Numbered from the stretch's first letter, positions 10,112 to 20,950 are shown. The stretch: 50,830 nt of DNA from Halomonas jincaotanensis (GCF_018448785.1 NZ_JAHCLU010000028.1:1-50830); one strand, 5' to 3'. Numbers and translations are program-made. Notes: generated by a model from the sequence alone, not told the origin.

Positions 10112-13100
10112 ATGAATACGATCACCTTTCCCCTGACACTGGATATGCAGGGGCTTGCCGTAGCCGACCTGCATGACGCGCTGCAACTGTGCCTGGAACG
10201 CGGCGCCCTCCTCGCCGACGATAAGGACTTCCAGCGCGAAATTGCTGACGAGCTAAAGCGCGAGCAAGACGAGCAAACCTACGGTGACGTAACCAGCAAA
10301 CTGGTTAGCTATTTTCAGACAGAGCGGCAGTTGCAGGTCAGTGGAGACGTGGATGAACCGACAGCCGGCGCTCTGAATCGCCTGCTCAAAGAGTTGGGGG
10401 CCTTACGTCCCACTGGAGAGTATCAGGTCACGGGCCGCGTCGTGAGCCGGGTCAGTGCCGCCCTGAATGGCCTGCGCGTTGTAGTGGTGGACAAAGCGGT
10501 CGGCAGTGATGGGACTCTCGCCGAGGCGCAAACCGATGCGCGGGGCTATTATGCGGTTTCGTTTTCCGAGGCCGAGCTCAGGCGCCGCGGCAAGGAGAAG
10601 CCAGATCTGCAATCGCGGGTCTTTTCCGGCAATCAGTTTCTCGCGGCTTCCGAGGTCCGATACGACGCCTCGACCCAGGAAACGTTGAATATCCTTCTGG
10701 ATGAGAAGGCATCGAGCAACCTGCGGTCCGAGCACGAGACGCTGGCTTCCGCCCTTTCCATGCACTACAAGGGCAAGCTCAGCGATCTACAGGAGACGGA
10801 CGAGCGTCAGGACATCACGTATCTTGCCAATAAGTCCGGCTGGGATGCCCGTGCTGTCGCCCTCACTGCGCTCGCCGACCAGTTCAGTGCGAAGACGGCG
10901 TTTGCGGGCGCGAATGTGCGCATCGAGCCGCCCTTCTTCTATGCGCTATTCCGCTCGGGAGTGCCTGCAAACGAAGCGGCCGTCTACCGCACGGATTCCA
11001 AAACTGTCGAGGGCATCTGGAACCAGGCGCTCAAGCAGAACGTGATCCCAAGCAATCTGCACGACCGCTTGCCGGAGGCTATGAAACTGTTCCAACGCGT
11101 GGCAAGCCAGCAGTTGCTGGAAGGTCCGGCGCTCGCAGGGCTCTCATCGTTCAAGGATCTCCTCGCGATCTCCCTTAGTGACACTCGACAGCAACAGCAG
11201 GTCGCGGACCTGTACGTCCATCACGGACACGACCCGGAGGCCTTCTGGCAACAGGTGCAGGGGACTCTCGGCGACGCAACAATGAAGCAGCTCAAGCTGG
11301 ACGGGCAACTCGCCTATCTCACCATGAGCAACGCCCCGCTGATCGAGAAGCTGCACGCGGCTGCAGGTGAGAATGGGCTGCAAGACAGCGCTCAGTTGGT
11401 GGCCCAAGGCTTCCACCGCGCCGCCAAGTGGCTCGAAAGCATCGGCAGTGATCGGATCCCTTCGGAAGTCCCCGGCAGGGACGAAAGCGAGAAGCGCGAG
11501 CGCTACGCCGAATTGCTGGCTGCACAGCTGCGGTTCAGCTTCCCGACGGCGACCGTGGCACAGATGGTGAAGAGCGGAGAGACACCGGTCGTCGCCGCGG
11601 ATGCTCGTAGCCCTATACACGGGTTCCTCACTCAACATGAAGACAAGTTCGAGATCGGCATGCAGCCCGTTGCTCAGTACGTAGCGCGCAACAACCTGCA
11701 GGTGGCCCCTGAGGTGGCGCGGGAGGTGACCCGCATCCAGCGCGTCTACCAGATCACGCCTGACGACGAGTCGATGAACGGGCTGCTGAAGAAGGGGATC
11801 GACTCGGCCTACGCCGTGGTGCGCTACGAGCGGGACGAGTTCCTCCGCGCCTTCAAAGATGACGTCGGGGGCGAGCAGAATGCGCGGCTGGTCCACGCCA
11901 AGGCGCAGCAGGTGCACACGGCGGTGCTGAACGTCGCGCTCACCTTCCTCACCGCCAGGAGCGCGCCAGGCATCGGCGTCCACTCGCCGGCTTCCATCGT
12001 CGACCCGACACCGTCGCCCCCAGCCCATGCCGCCGACGTCCTAGCCTACGCGACCTTGGAGAACCTCTTCGGCGAGATGGACTACTGCACCTGCGAGCAC
12101 TGCCGCTCGATCCTCAGCCCGGCGGCTTATCTGGTGGACCTACTTCGATTCTTGTACAGCGATGATGGTCTTTGGGCCTCGTTTGTACAAACTTGGAAAT
12201 CCGAGCATGCGAACGCACCTTATCCCTTCTACGATCAGGCGTCGTGGACCAAGTTTCAGGATGACTGGAACAGTGCACATCCGGGAGAACAACTACCGAA
12301 CACGGAGATATCACCCTTCGATGTATTGATTTCACGCCGCCCTGACATTCAGCACCTGCCGCTGACCTGTGAGAACACCAACACACCCCTCCCCTACATC
12401 GATCTGGTCAACGAGACGCTGGAGTACTACGTCACGAACGGACTCACGCTCGCGGGCTATAGGGGTCACGACACCGACGACAGTGTTAAGCCCGAGGAGT
12501 TGCTGGCCAGCCCGCAGTTCGTCGGCGAGACCGCCTATACGGCGCTGGCGAAAGAGCACTTCCCGCCCCCTTTGCCCTTCCACCAATCCCTGGACAGCGT
12601 GCGCCGGTACTTCGGCCGCTTCGAGGCCCCCCTGGCCGAGATTATGGAGGCGCTACGCAAGGATGACAGTCTGGAACGGGCGAGCGACGCCGAGTACGGT
12701 TGGCGCGATATCTGGATGGAGACGCTCGGGCTCTCGCGGGCAGAGCATCGTTTGCTGGCCGAGCGCTGGCTTACCGGCAGCGCCACCGATGTCATGCTGA
12801 CGGTGAAGCGGCTTTACGGCTTCGACCCTGCCACCGCCGACGCCGATGGGCGGGCGGTGCTGGACAACGCCAAATCGTTCTCCCACCGGGTCGGGATCAC
12901 CTACGAACAACTCGTGGAGATCCTCAGGACCCGCTTCGTCAACCCCAATTCTCATCTCATCCCCCGACTGGAGCGGCTGGGCGTTCCCTTTGCGACTCTC
13001 AAGGCGCTCAAGGACGGGTCCATCACCGACGCCGAGTTCGACGCCCTGCTCGCCCCCGGCCTCAACCCGGCGCAGTACGGCGGCAACATCAAGGAGTGGG

Positions 13101-16100
13101 TGAAGAACGACGACAACTACAGCCAGATCATGGGCCTCCTCACGCTCACCAACCCAGCCGACCCGGAGAATGTCTGCAGGTTCGACAAGGTGGAGCTGCG
13201 CTACTCGAACCCCGACACGAGCGCCAACCAGCTCCGATCCTTCGAGTTTATCCGCCTCATCCGTTTCATCAGGCTCTGGAAGAAACTCGGCTGGACCATC
13301 GAACAGACCGACAAAGCCATCAGCGCCCTCTACCCGGCGGGGCAGACGCCTGACGACCCCAGCGACGCGGTAAACCTGGAGCGGCTCGACGCGGGGTTCC
13401 TCATCCTGCTTCCCAGTCTGGGTGTGCTGCGGCGGGTAATGGACCTCCTCAAGCTGGCGCCGCAGAAGGACCTGTTCCCCCTGCTCGCCTCCTTCGCCCC
13501 CATCGGCACCCACGGCGAATCGTCCCTCTACCGGCAGATGTTTCTCAGCGCGTCGCTGCTCGACGAGGCATTCGCAGAAGACGGGTACGGGAACTACCTC
13601 ACCAATACGGCCAAGAAGCTGCTGGACCACGGCGAGACCCTGCGTGCCGCCTTCTCGCTTACCGCCAGCGAGTTCAGCCACATCACGGCTGCGCTGGACT
13701 ACGATGCCGGCACGGTACTCACACTCAACAATGTAAGTGCCGTCTTTCGCCGCGGCTGGCTGGCGCGCAAACTCAAACTAAGCGTGCAGGAGCTCCTCCT
13801 GCTCACCCAGTTGACGGGCTACAACCCATTCGAAACACCCGACCCGACCGCCCCCGCCATCCTGCGCCTCATCGAGTTCGTGGGCCGCCTGCGCGCCATC
13901 GGGGTCAAGCCGGTGCAGGCCCTCTATCTGGTCTGGAACCAGGACCTGAGCGGCAAGTCGGCGCCGGACGAAGCGGAGGTGACCGAATTTGCCCGTACCT
14001 TGCGCGGCGCCCTGACGGCCATCGAGGGCGAGTTCACAGTCGTCGACGACCCGGACGGCTCCATCGCCCGAGCGCGTATGGCTCTGGTCTACGGCAACGA
14101 TGCCACCGATCTCTTCTTCGGCCTGCTGGAGAACACCTTCGTCACCGCCGTAGAGTACGATCACAACCAGGACACGCTTGATCAGCCGATCATGGACGCC
14201 TCGCCGGGGCATATCGCCTACGATGACTTCAGGAAACGGCTCTCTTATACCGGCGTCCTGACAACGGCCACCCGCGATGCGCTGAAGGCCGTACCCGGGG
14301 TGACAGAAACTTTCAAGGATGCAGTGGATGCGCTCTACGCCGAGAACCAGAAGGTCGTCAGGCCCTTCTTCTACCGCTACCCGGAACTGCTGCCACTTTA
14401 CGACGTCTATGTGGTCTCCGCCGACCCGGTGGAGGCGAAGCGGACCGCCCTGCTGGAGGCCTTCCTCCCGGAGTTGAAGCGCCGCCGGAAGCGCCAGCAG
14501 GCGTTGCAGTCGGTCAGTGCCGCTTCCGAGGCCGATATAAGGCTGGCGAGTGCTCTACTCGAAATCGCGGCCGTTCTCCACGCGGCTGGTGACGTGAGCC
14601 GCCCCGCCCTCGACGACGTCGCTGCCCTTGAAACGACGGGCCTGGCGGCGCGGTACTTCTATGCCCCCTCGGCGTCGGGGAGTCCCGACCTTAACCACGA
14701 TGCCGAGGCCAACCTGGAATACGTCGCCTCGGGAAACAACAAGCTGCCCCCCAATGCCACGACCCCGGGCGGCCCTATTTCCGGCATCTGGAGTGGACAC
14801 CTGGAGGCGCCGGAGAACGGTTTCTACAACATCCGCATCGACACAGACGCTACTGCTGCGGTGGCGCTCACGCTGAACGGGGCGGCGGTCGCGCTGGCCC
14901 AGAGCGATAGCACCTGGAGCAACACGGCGCCCATTGAGCTGCGCGCCGGCACGCTCTACGCCGTCTCCCTCACGGTGGAGAACCTGAAGGACAACTTGGC
15001 GTTGCGCTGGCAGACGGCCGGACGCGGTTGGGAGATCATCCCCGCCCCGTACCTCTACTCAGCGACGCTCATCGACAACCTGCGCCAGGCGTACATCCGG
15101 TTCTTGAAGGCCACCGCGCTGGCAGGGGCGCTGAAGCTGACGGCGGCTGAGTTGGCCCACCTCGCCGCCCACGCGGACTACCAGGTCGACGGGGAGGGCT
15201 GGATGAACCACATGCCGACGACGGACAGCCCGGACAGCGCCACCGCCGCGCTGTTCAAAGCTTTTGGTGCTTGCCTCGATCTTTCCAGTCTCAAGGCGGA
15301 CCTCTCACCCGGTGACGAGCGATTGCTAGAGGTTCTCCAGAACCCAGCGGCGGCGACCGATGCGGAGGGCCTGCTCTACGTCCTCACCCACTGGGAGAAG
15401 CCTTCCCTGGATGCGTTCCTTGTCCGCTTCGGCAAGGCCGCGGCCGATCTCGCCCACGTGGAGACCTTACGACGAGTCTACGACGCTTACGGGTGGGTGA
15501 AGAAGCTGGGTGTCCCAGCAGCGGTGCTGATCGAGGCGACGACCAACGAGCCGACCGCCGCCACCATGCGCAGCCTACAGTCCGCGCTGCGCGCCCGCTA
15601 CGACGAAAGCGCCTGGTTGGAGGTGCTCAGGCCCATCAACGACGCGATGCGCTCTTTGCAGCGTGACGCTTTGGTGGCTTACATCCTGCACCGGATGCGC
15701 TCAGATCCCGCCTCGGCGCACATTGATACGCCGGAGAAGCTCTTCGAGTACTTCCTGATGGACGTGCAGATGGACCCCTGTATGCTCACCTCACGCATCC
15801 GTCACGCCCTTTCGTCGCTGCAGCTCTTCATCGAGCGCTGTCTGATGAACCTGGAGCCCAGGGTCTCGCCGGCGAGCATAAAGACTAAGCAGTGGGAGTG
15901 GATGAAGCGCTACCGGGTCTGGGAGGCGAACCGCAAAGTCTTCCTGTGGCCGGAGAATTGGCTCGAACCGGAGCTCAGAGACGATCAGTCGCCCTTCTTC
16001 AAGGAGACCATGAGCGAGCTCTTGCAAGGAGACATCACCGAGGACAGGGCCGCAGAGGCCCTCGTCGGCTACCTGACTAAGCTGGAAGAGGTCGCCAAGC

Positions 16101-17170
16101 TCGAGATCTGCGGCATCCACTACGAGGAGAACGGAGAAGGCACGGCCAACGACATCGCGCACGTCATCGCCCGCACCGCTGGCGCGAACCGCAAGTACTT
16201 CTACCGCCGCCGCGAGGGCGGCTTCTGGACGCCGTGGGAGAAGGTGGGCCTCGACGTCGAGGACAATCCTGTACTGCCGGTCGTCTGGAAAAACCGGCTC
16301 TTTCTCTTCTGGCTGAAGCTCGTGCAGGAGACGCAGCAGGAGACGCCGCCGTCGCCCACCGGCGACAGTCTGGCCGACGTTGACCCTTCCCAGGTCTTTC
16401 CGAACGAAACGCCGAAGGTCGTCGTCAAGGTCATCCTGAACTGGAGCGAGTTCCTAAACGGCAAGTGGCAGCCGACACGCACTTCCGACCCGGCGAGGCC
16501 GCTCGAGCCGCGTGCATCCGGCTATGACCCGAGCGGGCCGTACGCTTTCGACCGCACCCTGCTGACACTCTCGGCCCTCTTAGAGACGAAGGGCCTGCGT
16601 ATCATCGTGTCCGGCCACGGGTTTGTGGGGTGGGGGCCCTCCTTCTTCCTCTACAACAGCTACAGTACGCCTGAGCGGGAGTCGGTGTGGGTGCACTTCA
16701 TCCCCATGCGGTCCCTGGTTACGAGCACCGCTACGCTCAAGATCTTCGATCAGGACACGGGTGACTCCCAGTCCGTCCTAAGCAACGATATCGCCCGACA
16801 CTCATCAGTCGAACCGCACCACCAGATCGATGGCAACACCTGGACCCCTCCGTTCTTCTACGAAGACAGCCGCCACGTATTCTACGTGACGACGGAGGAG
16901 CATCTCGTGCCGGTATCTCAGTGGAGCAACTTCCCAATCTTCCTGAATCCGCCCAAACCGGCAATCGAGATTGCCGAGCTGGTGCTGAAGCAGGAGAAGG
17001 GCTTGGCGGAGTCCATCCCGCACACCCGACAGCCAGGGTTCGGTGTTGTCGATCCATCACCCCTTGAGCGATACGTTACCGAGGACGCCAACATCGCAAC
17101 CGCCATCGGCACGCCCGGAACCGTGGACTACGGCGACGCCAACATCGGTCCGTCGGGAAGCCGGTTCTAA
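10112..17170 (+). CDS. Tc toxin TcA component, N-terminal/shell half (TcaA-like)
   Basis: This 2352-aa protein is the large part of a split TcA, the pentameric shell, receptor-binding and pore component of Tc toxins. Residues 1-100 resemble a peptidoglycan-binding-like helical domain, and ~106-190 a transthyretin/carboxypeptidase-regulatory-like beta domain (VTGRVVSRVSAALNGLRV...DARGYYAVSF). Around 640-690 is the VRP1/SpvA-type signature (LENLFGEMDYCTCEHCRSI followed by LSPAAYLVDLLRF), then SRRPDIQHLPL near 740. Residues ~1510-1650 look like a PA14 domain (LAARYF, GPISGIWSGHLEAPENGFY, NLALRWQ). From ~1890 the neuraminidase-like TcA region follows (KRYRVWEANRKVFLWPENW). The TcB-binding end is absent and lies in the next gene, 37 bases on. 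A GGAG lies about 11 bases before the ATG. Ends in TAA. GC-rich and unbroken, so apparently intact. Confidence 0.9.
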   Translation: MNTITFPLTLDMQGLAVADLHDALQLCLERGALLADDKDFQREIADELKREQDEQTYGDVTSKLVSYFQTERQLQVSGDVDEPTAGALNRLLKELGALRPTGEYQVTGRVVSRVSAALNGLRVVVVDKAVGSDGTLAEAQTDARGYYAVSFSEAELRRRGKEKPDLQSRVFSGNQFLAASEVRYDASTQETLNILLDEKASSNLRSEHETLASALSMHYKGKLSDLQETDERQDITYLANKSGWDARAVALTALADQFSAKTAFAGANVRIEPPFFYALFRSGVPANEAAVYRTDSKTVEGIWNQALKQNVIPSNLHDRLPEAMKLFQRVASQQLLEGPALAGLSSFKDLLAISLSDTRQQQQVADLYVHHGHDPEAFWQQVQGTLGDATMKQLKLDGQLAYLTMSNAPLIEKLHAAAGENGLQDSAQLVAQGFHRAAKWLESIGSDRIPSEVPGRDESEKRERYAELLAAQLRFSFPTATVAQMVKSGETPVVAADARSPIHGFLTQHEDKFEIGMQPVAQYVARNNLQVAPEVAREVTRIQRVYQITPDDESMNGLLKKGIDSAYAVVRYERDEFLRAFKDDVGGEQNARLVHAKAQQVHTAVLNVALTFLTARSAPGIGVHSPASIVDPTPSPPAHAADVLAYATLENLFGEMDYCTCEHCRSILSPAAYLVDLLRFLYSDDGLWASFVQTWKSEHANAPYPFYDQASWTKFQDDWNSAHPGEQLPNTEISPFDVLISRRPDIQHLPLTCENTNTPLPYIDLVNETLEYYVTNGLTLAGYRGHDTDDSVKPEELLASPQFVGETAYTALAKEHFPPPLPFHQSLDSVRRYFGRFEAPLAEIMEALRKDDSLERASDAEYGWRDIWMETLGLSRAEHRLLAERWLTGSATDVMLTVKRLYGFDPATADADGRAVLDNAKSFSHRVGITYEQLVEILRTRFVNPNSHLIPRLERLGVPFATLKALKDGSITDAEFDALLAPGLNPAQYGGNIKEWVKNDDNYSQIMGLLTLTNPADPENVCRFDKVELRYSNPDTSANQLRSFEFIRLIRFIRLWKKLGWTIEQTDKAISALYPAGQTPDDPSDAVNLERLDAGFLILLPSLGVLRRVMDLLKLAPQKDLFPLLASFAPIGTHGESSLYRQMFLSASLLDEAFAEDGYGNYLTNTAKKLLDHGETLRAAFSLTASEFSHITAALDYDAGTVLTLNNVSAVFRRGWLARKLKLSVQELLLLTQLTGYNPFETPDPTAPAILRLIEFVGRLRAIGVKPVQALYLVWNQDLSGKSAPDEAEVTEFARTLRGALTAIEGEFTVVDDPDGSIARARMALVYGNDATDLFFGLLENTFVTAVEYDHNQDTLDQPIMDASPGHIAYDDFRKRLSYTGVLTTATRDALKAVPGVTETFKDAVDALYAENQKVVRPFFYRYPELLPLYDVYVVSADPVEAKRTALLEAFLPELKRRRKRQQALQSVSAASEADIRLASALLEIAAVLHAAGDVSRPALDDVAALETTGLAARYFYAPSASGSPDLNHDAEANLEYVASGNNKLPPNATTPGGPISGIWSGHLEAPENGFYNIRIDTDATAAVALTLNGAAVALAQSDSTWSNTAPIELRAGTLYAVSLTVENLKDNLALRWQTAGRGWEIIPAPYLYSATLIDNLRQAYIRFLKATALAGALKLTAAELAHLAAHADYQVDGEGWMNHMPTTDSPDSATAALFKAFGACLDLSSLKADLSPGDERLLEVLQNPAAATDAEGLLYVLTHWEKPSLDAFLVRFGKAAADLAHVETLRRVYDAYGWVKKLGVPAAVLIEATTNEPTAATMRSLQSALRARYDESAWLEVLRPINDAMRSLQRDALVAYILHRMRSDPASAHIDTPEKLFEYFLMDVQMDPCMLTSRIRHALSSLQLFIERCLMNLEPRVSPASIKTKQWEWMKRYRVWEANRKVFLWPENWLEPELRDDQSPFFKETMSELLQGDITEDRAAEALVGYLTKLEEVAKLEICGIHYEENGEGTANDIAHVIARTAGANRKYFYRRREGGFWTPWEKVGLDVEDNPVLPVVWKNRLFLFWLKLVQETQQETPPSPTGDSLADVDPSQVFPNETPKVVVKVILNWSEFLNGKWQPTRTSDPARPLEPRASGYDPSGPYAFDRTLLTLSALLETKGLRIIVSGHGFVGWGPSFFLYNSYSTPERESVWVHFIPMRSLVTSTATLKIFDQDTGDSQSVLSNDIARHSSVEPHHQIDGNTWTPPFFYEDSRHVFYVTTEEHLVPVSQWSNFPIFLNPPKPAIEIAELVLKQEKGLAESIPHTRQPGFGVVDPSPLERYVTEDANIATAIGTPGTVDYGDANIGPSGSRF

Positions 17171-17207
17171 GTTGACCGCACTCGGTAACTTGAAAGGAGA
17201 AATCGAC

Positions 17208-20200
17208 ATGGCGCCCAGGACACAAAGCAAAAACGACTATCACGCGAGCAACGACAACCGTTTAATCGAGCTCTTTCACAACATGGCCTACAAACAGGAG
17301 TCGGAGTTCACCTATACATTCGAGAACTTCTTCCACCCCTTTGTCGGGGAGTTGATCGAGAAACTCAACAAAGATTCGTTACCCGGGTTGTTCGATCCTC
17401 AGTTTCTCGAAGAGCTGGGCGACGTCACGAAAACTCCGTCGAGCAATCTGCCAGGGAGTTATTACACGCCAAACCCATCCAGCAGCAAGCGCGTCAAGGC
17501 CGAGTTCCACGACAAGGAGATAGACATCAAACCGGGCGGGCCATATGCCAACTATAATTGGGAGCTGTTCTTCCACATTCCGCTCACCATCGCTGTACAC
17601 CTGAGCAAAAACCAGCGCTTCGCCGAGGCACAGCGGTGGTTCCACTTCATCTTCGACCCCACCGCCAACGACACGTCCATCGCCGTGCCGCAGCGCTACT
17701 GGAATTTTATCGCCTTCCGGAAAAACAGCGCCGGCAAGCAGATCGACGAGTTGCTGGCGCTGCTCAGCAAGCCAGATTCCGAGCTCATTGATGATGAGCC
17801 GGATCTGAAAGCGACGATTTTGGAAGGCTACGAGGCGATTAAGAACAAGCCGTTCCAGCCCCACGCCGTCGCCCGCACGCGGCACCTGGCGTACATGTAC
17901 AGCGTCGTCATGAAGTACCTGGACAACCTTATCGCATGGGGGGACCAACTGTTCCGTCAGGACACCCTCGAGTCAATCAACGAGGCGACGCAGATCTACG
18001 TGCTCGCAACCAACATCTTGGGCAAGCGGCCCGAGCGGGTCCCTTTGAAAGGGAAAGTGAAGCCCAAGACGTTCGCGCAGCTCCAGGCGCAGGGCCTCGA
18101 CCCGATGGGTAACGCCCTGGTGGAGCTCGAGGGTTTATTTCCCTTCAACCATGGCATCCCCACCGGGAGCGACGACGCGGATGCCGCCGCGCCGCTCTTC
18201 GGCATCGGCCGTACCCTCTACTTCTGTGTCCCGCGCAACGACAAACTGCTCGGCTACTGGGACACCGTCGCCGACCGGCTGTTCAAGATCCGTCACTGCA
18301 TGAACATCGAGGGCGTCGTGCGCCCGCTTGCTTTGTTCGACCCGCCGCTGGACCCCGGCATGCTGGTCAAGGCGGCTGCAGCCGGCATTGACATCGGCGC
18401 CATCGTCGCCGGGCTGAATCAGCCGGTCAGCCCCGTGCGCGCCCAACTGCTGATCCAGAAGGCCCTCGAGCTGTGCGCCGAGGTGCGGAACCTTGGAAGC
18501 GCGTTGCTGTCGGCCATAGAGAAAGGCGATGACGAGCGTATGGCACTACTGCGGCAGGGCCACGAGATCGAGATTCAGCAGTTGCAACAGGAGGTGCGCT
18601 TCCTGCAATGGAAGCAAGCTCAGGAGGGTACGGAGTCGCTGCTCAAGACCCGCGCCGTGATACTGGAGCGCTACCAGTACTACCTGCGTTTGCTGGGTCA
18701 GGCGCCGGACGGCAACCTCGCCCCGGACATCTTCTCGCTCGACCGTCGGGAGCTTACAGAAGAGAGCTTCGACGAAGCCTATGCCGCGCTCGTCGGGCAG
18801 TACGCGAAGGACGTTCCCGTGCAGGCATACCCTCAGCTCAGTATGGAAGGTGGGGCATCGCCACTCGGCACGTTGGGAGAGCAAGGACCAGGCAAACTTT
18901 TTCTTACCACCTCGGAAAGCGACGAGATTGAACACCTGATTTCGGCCAGAAATCTCGGCTTGGCTGCCTCTATCTTTGAGGCCCTCGTACCCTCAGTAAC
19001 ACCTATTCCTGACGCGAAAGTTGATCTTCACTATTGGGGTATTGGGGGCACGGTAGATATGAGGGTTGGGACCGCCATCACGATGGGCATCCAAACTGTT
19101 GCGAAAATCTTGCAGATGACTGCTGCCTGGGATCGGGACCAGGCAGGCATAGCCTCGCGCACCGCCACCTACGAGCGCCGCGTCGACGACTGGACCTTGC
19201 AGGCCAACTCAGCCGCCCACGAGCTGCGCCAGATCGGGCGGCAAGTCATCTCCTCCCTCATCGCCGAACAGATCGCGCACCGGGAGTACCGAAACGTGCT
19301 GCAGCAGATTGAGCACGCGCAGGAGATGGACCGCTTCCTGCGGGAGAAGTTCACCAACGCCGAGCTCTATGCCTGGATGCAGGGCGAGCTCTCGCGCCTC
19401 TACTATGAGTATTACCGTTTCGCCTTTGACGTTGCACATCGATCCGAGCAGACGATGAAGCGCGAGCTGATGCGGCCCGAACTCGATAACAAGACGCTCG
19501 TCAAGTTCAATTACTGGGAAGGCGGCCGCAAGGGGTTGCTATCCGGCGAGGCACTCTATCTCGACGTCAAGCGGATGGAGATGGCCTACCATGAGCAAAA
19601 CCAGCGCGAGCTTGAGCTGACCAAACACGTCAGTATGCTGCAAGTGGATCCTTTGGCGCTCGTGCAGTTGCGCACTACGGGCCGTTGCACACTGCGGTTG
19701 CCAGAGTCCCTGTTCGATATGGACGGCCCAGGTCACTACTTCCGGCGCATCAAGACGGTCGCGGTGAGCATTCCCTGTGTGACAGGTCCCTACGCCAGCG
19801 TTAACTGCACCCTCACCCTGCTCAAGAGCAGCATCCGTAAGACCGCCGTGGTCGGCGATCAATATGCTCGTATTGACGCCAACGATGAGCGCTACAGTGA
19901 CTATTTTGGCAGCCTGCAATCCATCGTCACGAGCTCAGCGCAGAACGACAGCGGTCTGTTCGAGACCAACCTTCGAGATGAGCGCTACCTGCCCTTTGAG
20001 AACTCGGGCGCCATCAGTGAGTGGCAACTGCAATTGCCCGCGGACCCAAGCAAGGAGGAACCGGCACAGTTCGACTACAGCACGGTCAGCGACGTTATCT
20101 TGCACGTTCGCTATACCGCCCGCGATGGTGGACGACTGCTACGGAATGGGGCCCTCGCCCACCTGGACGAGCTGATCACGGAGTCGCAGGCGGCCGGCTC

Positions 20201-20600
20201 GGTCCGGCTCTTCTCCGTGCGGCACGAGTTTCCCTCGGAGTGGTCACGCTTCACCACGCAGGCAGTCGTGCCCAACCAGCGATTCGAGCTGACGCTCCCA
20301 CTGCGCGACGAGCACTACCCTTTCTGGAGCCGCGGTCGCCTGGAAACCGTGACGCGTGTGGATATCCTGGCCCGCCCCGGAGTATCGGAACCGCCGAACA
20401 GCCTCGAGGTCGCCGAAGGCGCCGGCAACGGGGCAGGGGTTCAGTCTGATCCGTTGGTTAAGAACACGGCATTCGGTAACCTCTTCGTGGGTCGGCTGCA
20501 AAACGTGCCATTGCCGGCCCAGCCTACAGGAGACCTGCCTCTATTCTTCAATAGCAATGCACTGTTGGATGTGTGGATCGTGGTGACCTGGGGTGCGTAG
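17208..20600 (+). CDS. Tc toxin TcA component, C-terminal pore/TcB-binding half (TcaB-like)
   Basis: This 1130-aa protein completes the split TcA. I chose the ATG at 17208 because AAAGGAGA lies just before it; the frame can be extended upstream to 17043 but that part overlaps the previous gene. Residues ~420-480 form a long amphipathic helix with coiled-coil character (RQGHEIEIQQLQQEVRFLQW), followed by the helical pore region (GTAITMGIQTVAKIL, LIAEQIAHREYRNVLQQIEHA) and ELSRLYYEYYRFAFDVA. The last ~270 residues (ESLFDMDGPGHYFRRIKTVAVSIP onward in pieces) match the TcB-binding domain of TcA C-termini. In Photorhabdus TcaA/TcaB the same division occurs, so the two proteins probably co-assemble. 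Ends in TAG. Confidence 0.9.
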   Translation: MAPRTQSKNDYHASNDNRLIELFHNMAYKQESEFTYTFENFFHPFVGELIEKLNKDSLPGLFDPQFLEELGDVTKTPSSNLPGSYYTPNPSSSKRVKAEFHDKEIDIKPGGPYANYNWELFFHIPLTIAVHLSKNQRFAEAQRWFHFIFDPTANDTSIAVPQRYWNFIAFRKNSAGKQIDELLALLSKPDSELIDDEPDLKATILEGYEAIKNKPFQPHAVARTRHLAYMYSVVMKYLDNLIAWGDQLFRQDTLESINEATQIYVLATNILGKRPERVPLKGKVKPKTFAQLQAQGLDPMGNALVELEGLFPFNHGIPTGSDDADAAAPLFGIGRTLYFCVPRNDKLLGYWDTVADRLFKIRHCMNIEGVVRPLALFDPPLDPGMLVKAAAAGIDIGAIVAGLNQPVSPVRAQLLIQKALELCAEVRNLGSALLSAIEKGDDERMALLRQGHEIEIQQLQQEVRFLQWKQAQEGTESLLKTRAVILERYQYYLRLLGQAPDGNLAPDIFSLDRRELTEESFDEAYAALVGQYAKDVPVQAYPQLSMEGGASPLGTLGEQGPGKLFLTTSESDEIEHLISARNLGLAASIFEALVPSVTPIPDAKVDLHYWGIGGTVDMRVGTAITMGIQTVAKILQMTAAWDRDQAGIASRTATYERRVDDWTLQANSAAHELRQIGRQVISSLIAEQIAHREYRNVLQQIEHAQEMDRFLREKFTNAELYAWMQGELSRLYYEYYRFAFDVAHRSEQTMKRELMRPELDNKTLVKFNYWEGGRKGLLSGEALYLDVKRMEMAYHEQNQRELELTKHVSMLQVDPLALVQLRTTGRCTLRLPESLFDMDGPGHYFRRIKTVAVSIPCVTGPYASVNCTLTLLKSSIRKTAVVGDQYARIDANDERYSDYFGSLQSIVTSSAQNDSGLFETNLRDERYLPFENSGAISEWQLQLPADPSKEEPAQFDYSTVSDVILHVRYTARDGGRLLRNGALAHLDELITESQAAGSVRLFSVRHEFPSEWSRFTTQAVVPNQRFELTLPLRDEHYPFWSRGRLETVTRVDILARPGVSEPPNSLEVAEGAGNGAGVQSDPLVKNTAFGNLFVGRLQNVPLPAQPTGDLPLFFNSNALLDVWIVVTWGA

Positions 20601-20659
20601 CAACGGCGGTCGTGACAAGAAGAGGTCAACAAGACCTCGTGTGGAAGAGCTTCCAGTAG

Positions 20660-20950
20660 ACGCGGGCAGCCGACGAGATCGCGACGGCACTGCCAGATGA
20701 TGCATGGCGGACATGGTCCGCCGGCTCGGGGAGTAAAGGGGAAGAATGATTGGCAGCTGGCGGAATGGCTGGGCGATATCTCGCCCGATGACATCCAATA
20801 CCTGCTGGATCGAACCCGCTGGAATGCAGAGGCGGCACGCGATGTCCTCCGCCAATGCTGGGCTCTCCTGAAGGTGGCCTGGTCCTGGACGAGACCAGCT
20901 TTATCAAGAAAGGTCAGCACTCGGCTGGTGTGCCCAGCCACAACACCTTG
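20660..20950 (+). pseudogene. IS701-family transposase fragment
   Basis: Pieces of an IS701/IS4-like transposase lie in different frames: ADEIATALPDDAWRTWSAG, then DISPDDIQYLLDRTRWNAEAARDVLR, then GLVLDETSFIKKGQHSAGV, the last carrying the first catalytic aspartate (LDETSF). At least two frameshifts separate them and both ends of the gene are missing. It lies directly behind the Tc operon. Confidence 0.6.

Noticed and set aside
12653..13681. 342-aa minus-strand frame inside the TcA gene
   Set aside because: Shadow frame; no domain, no ribosome site, biased composition.
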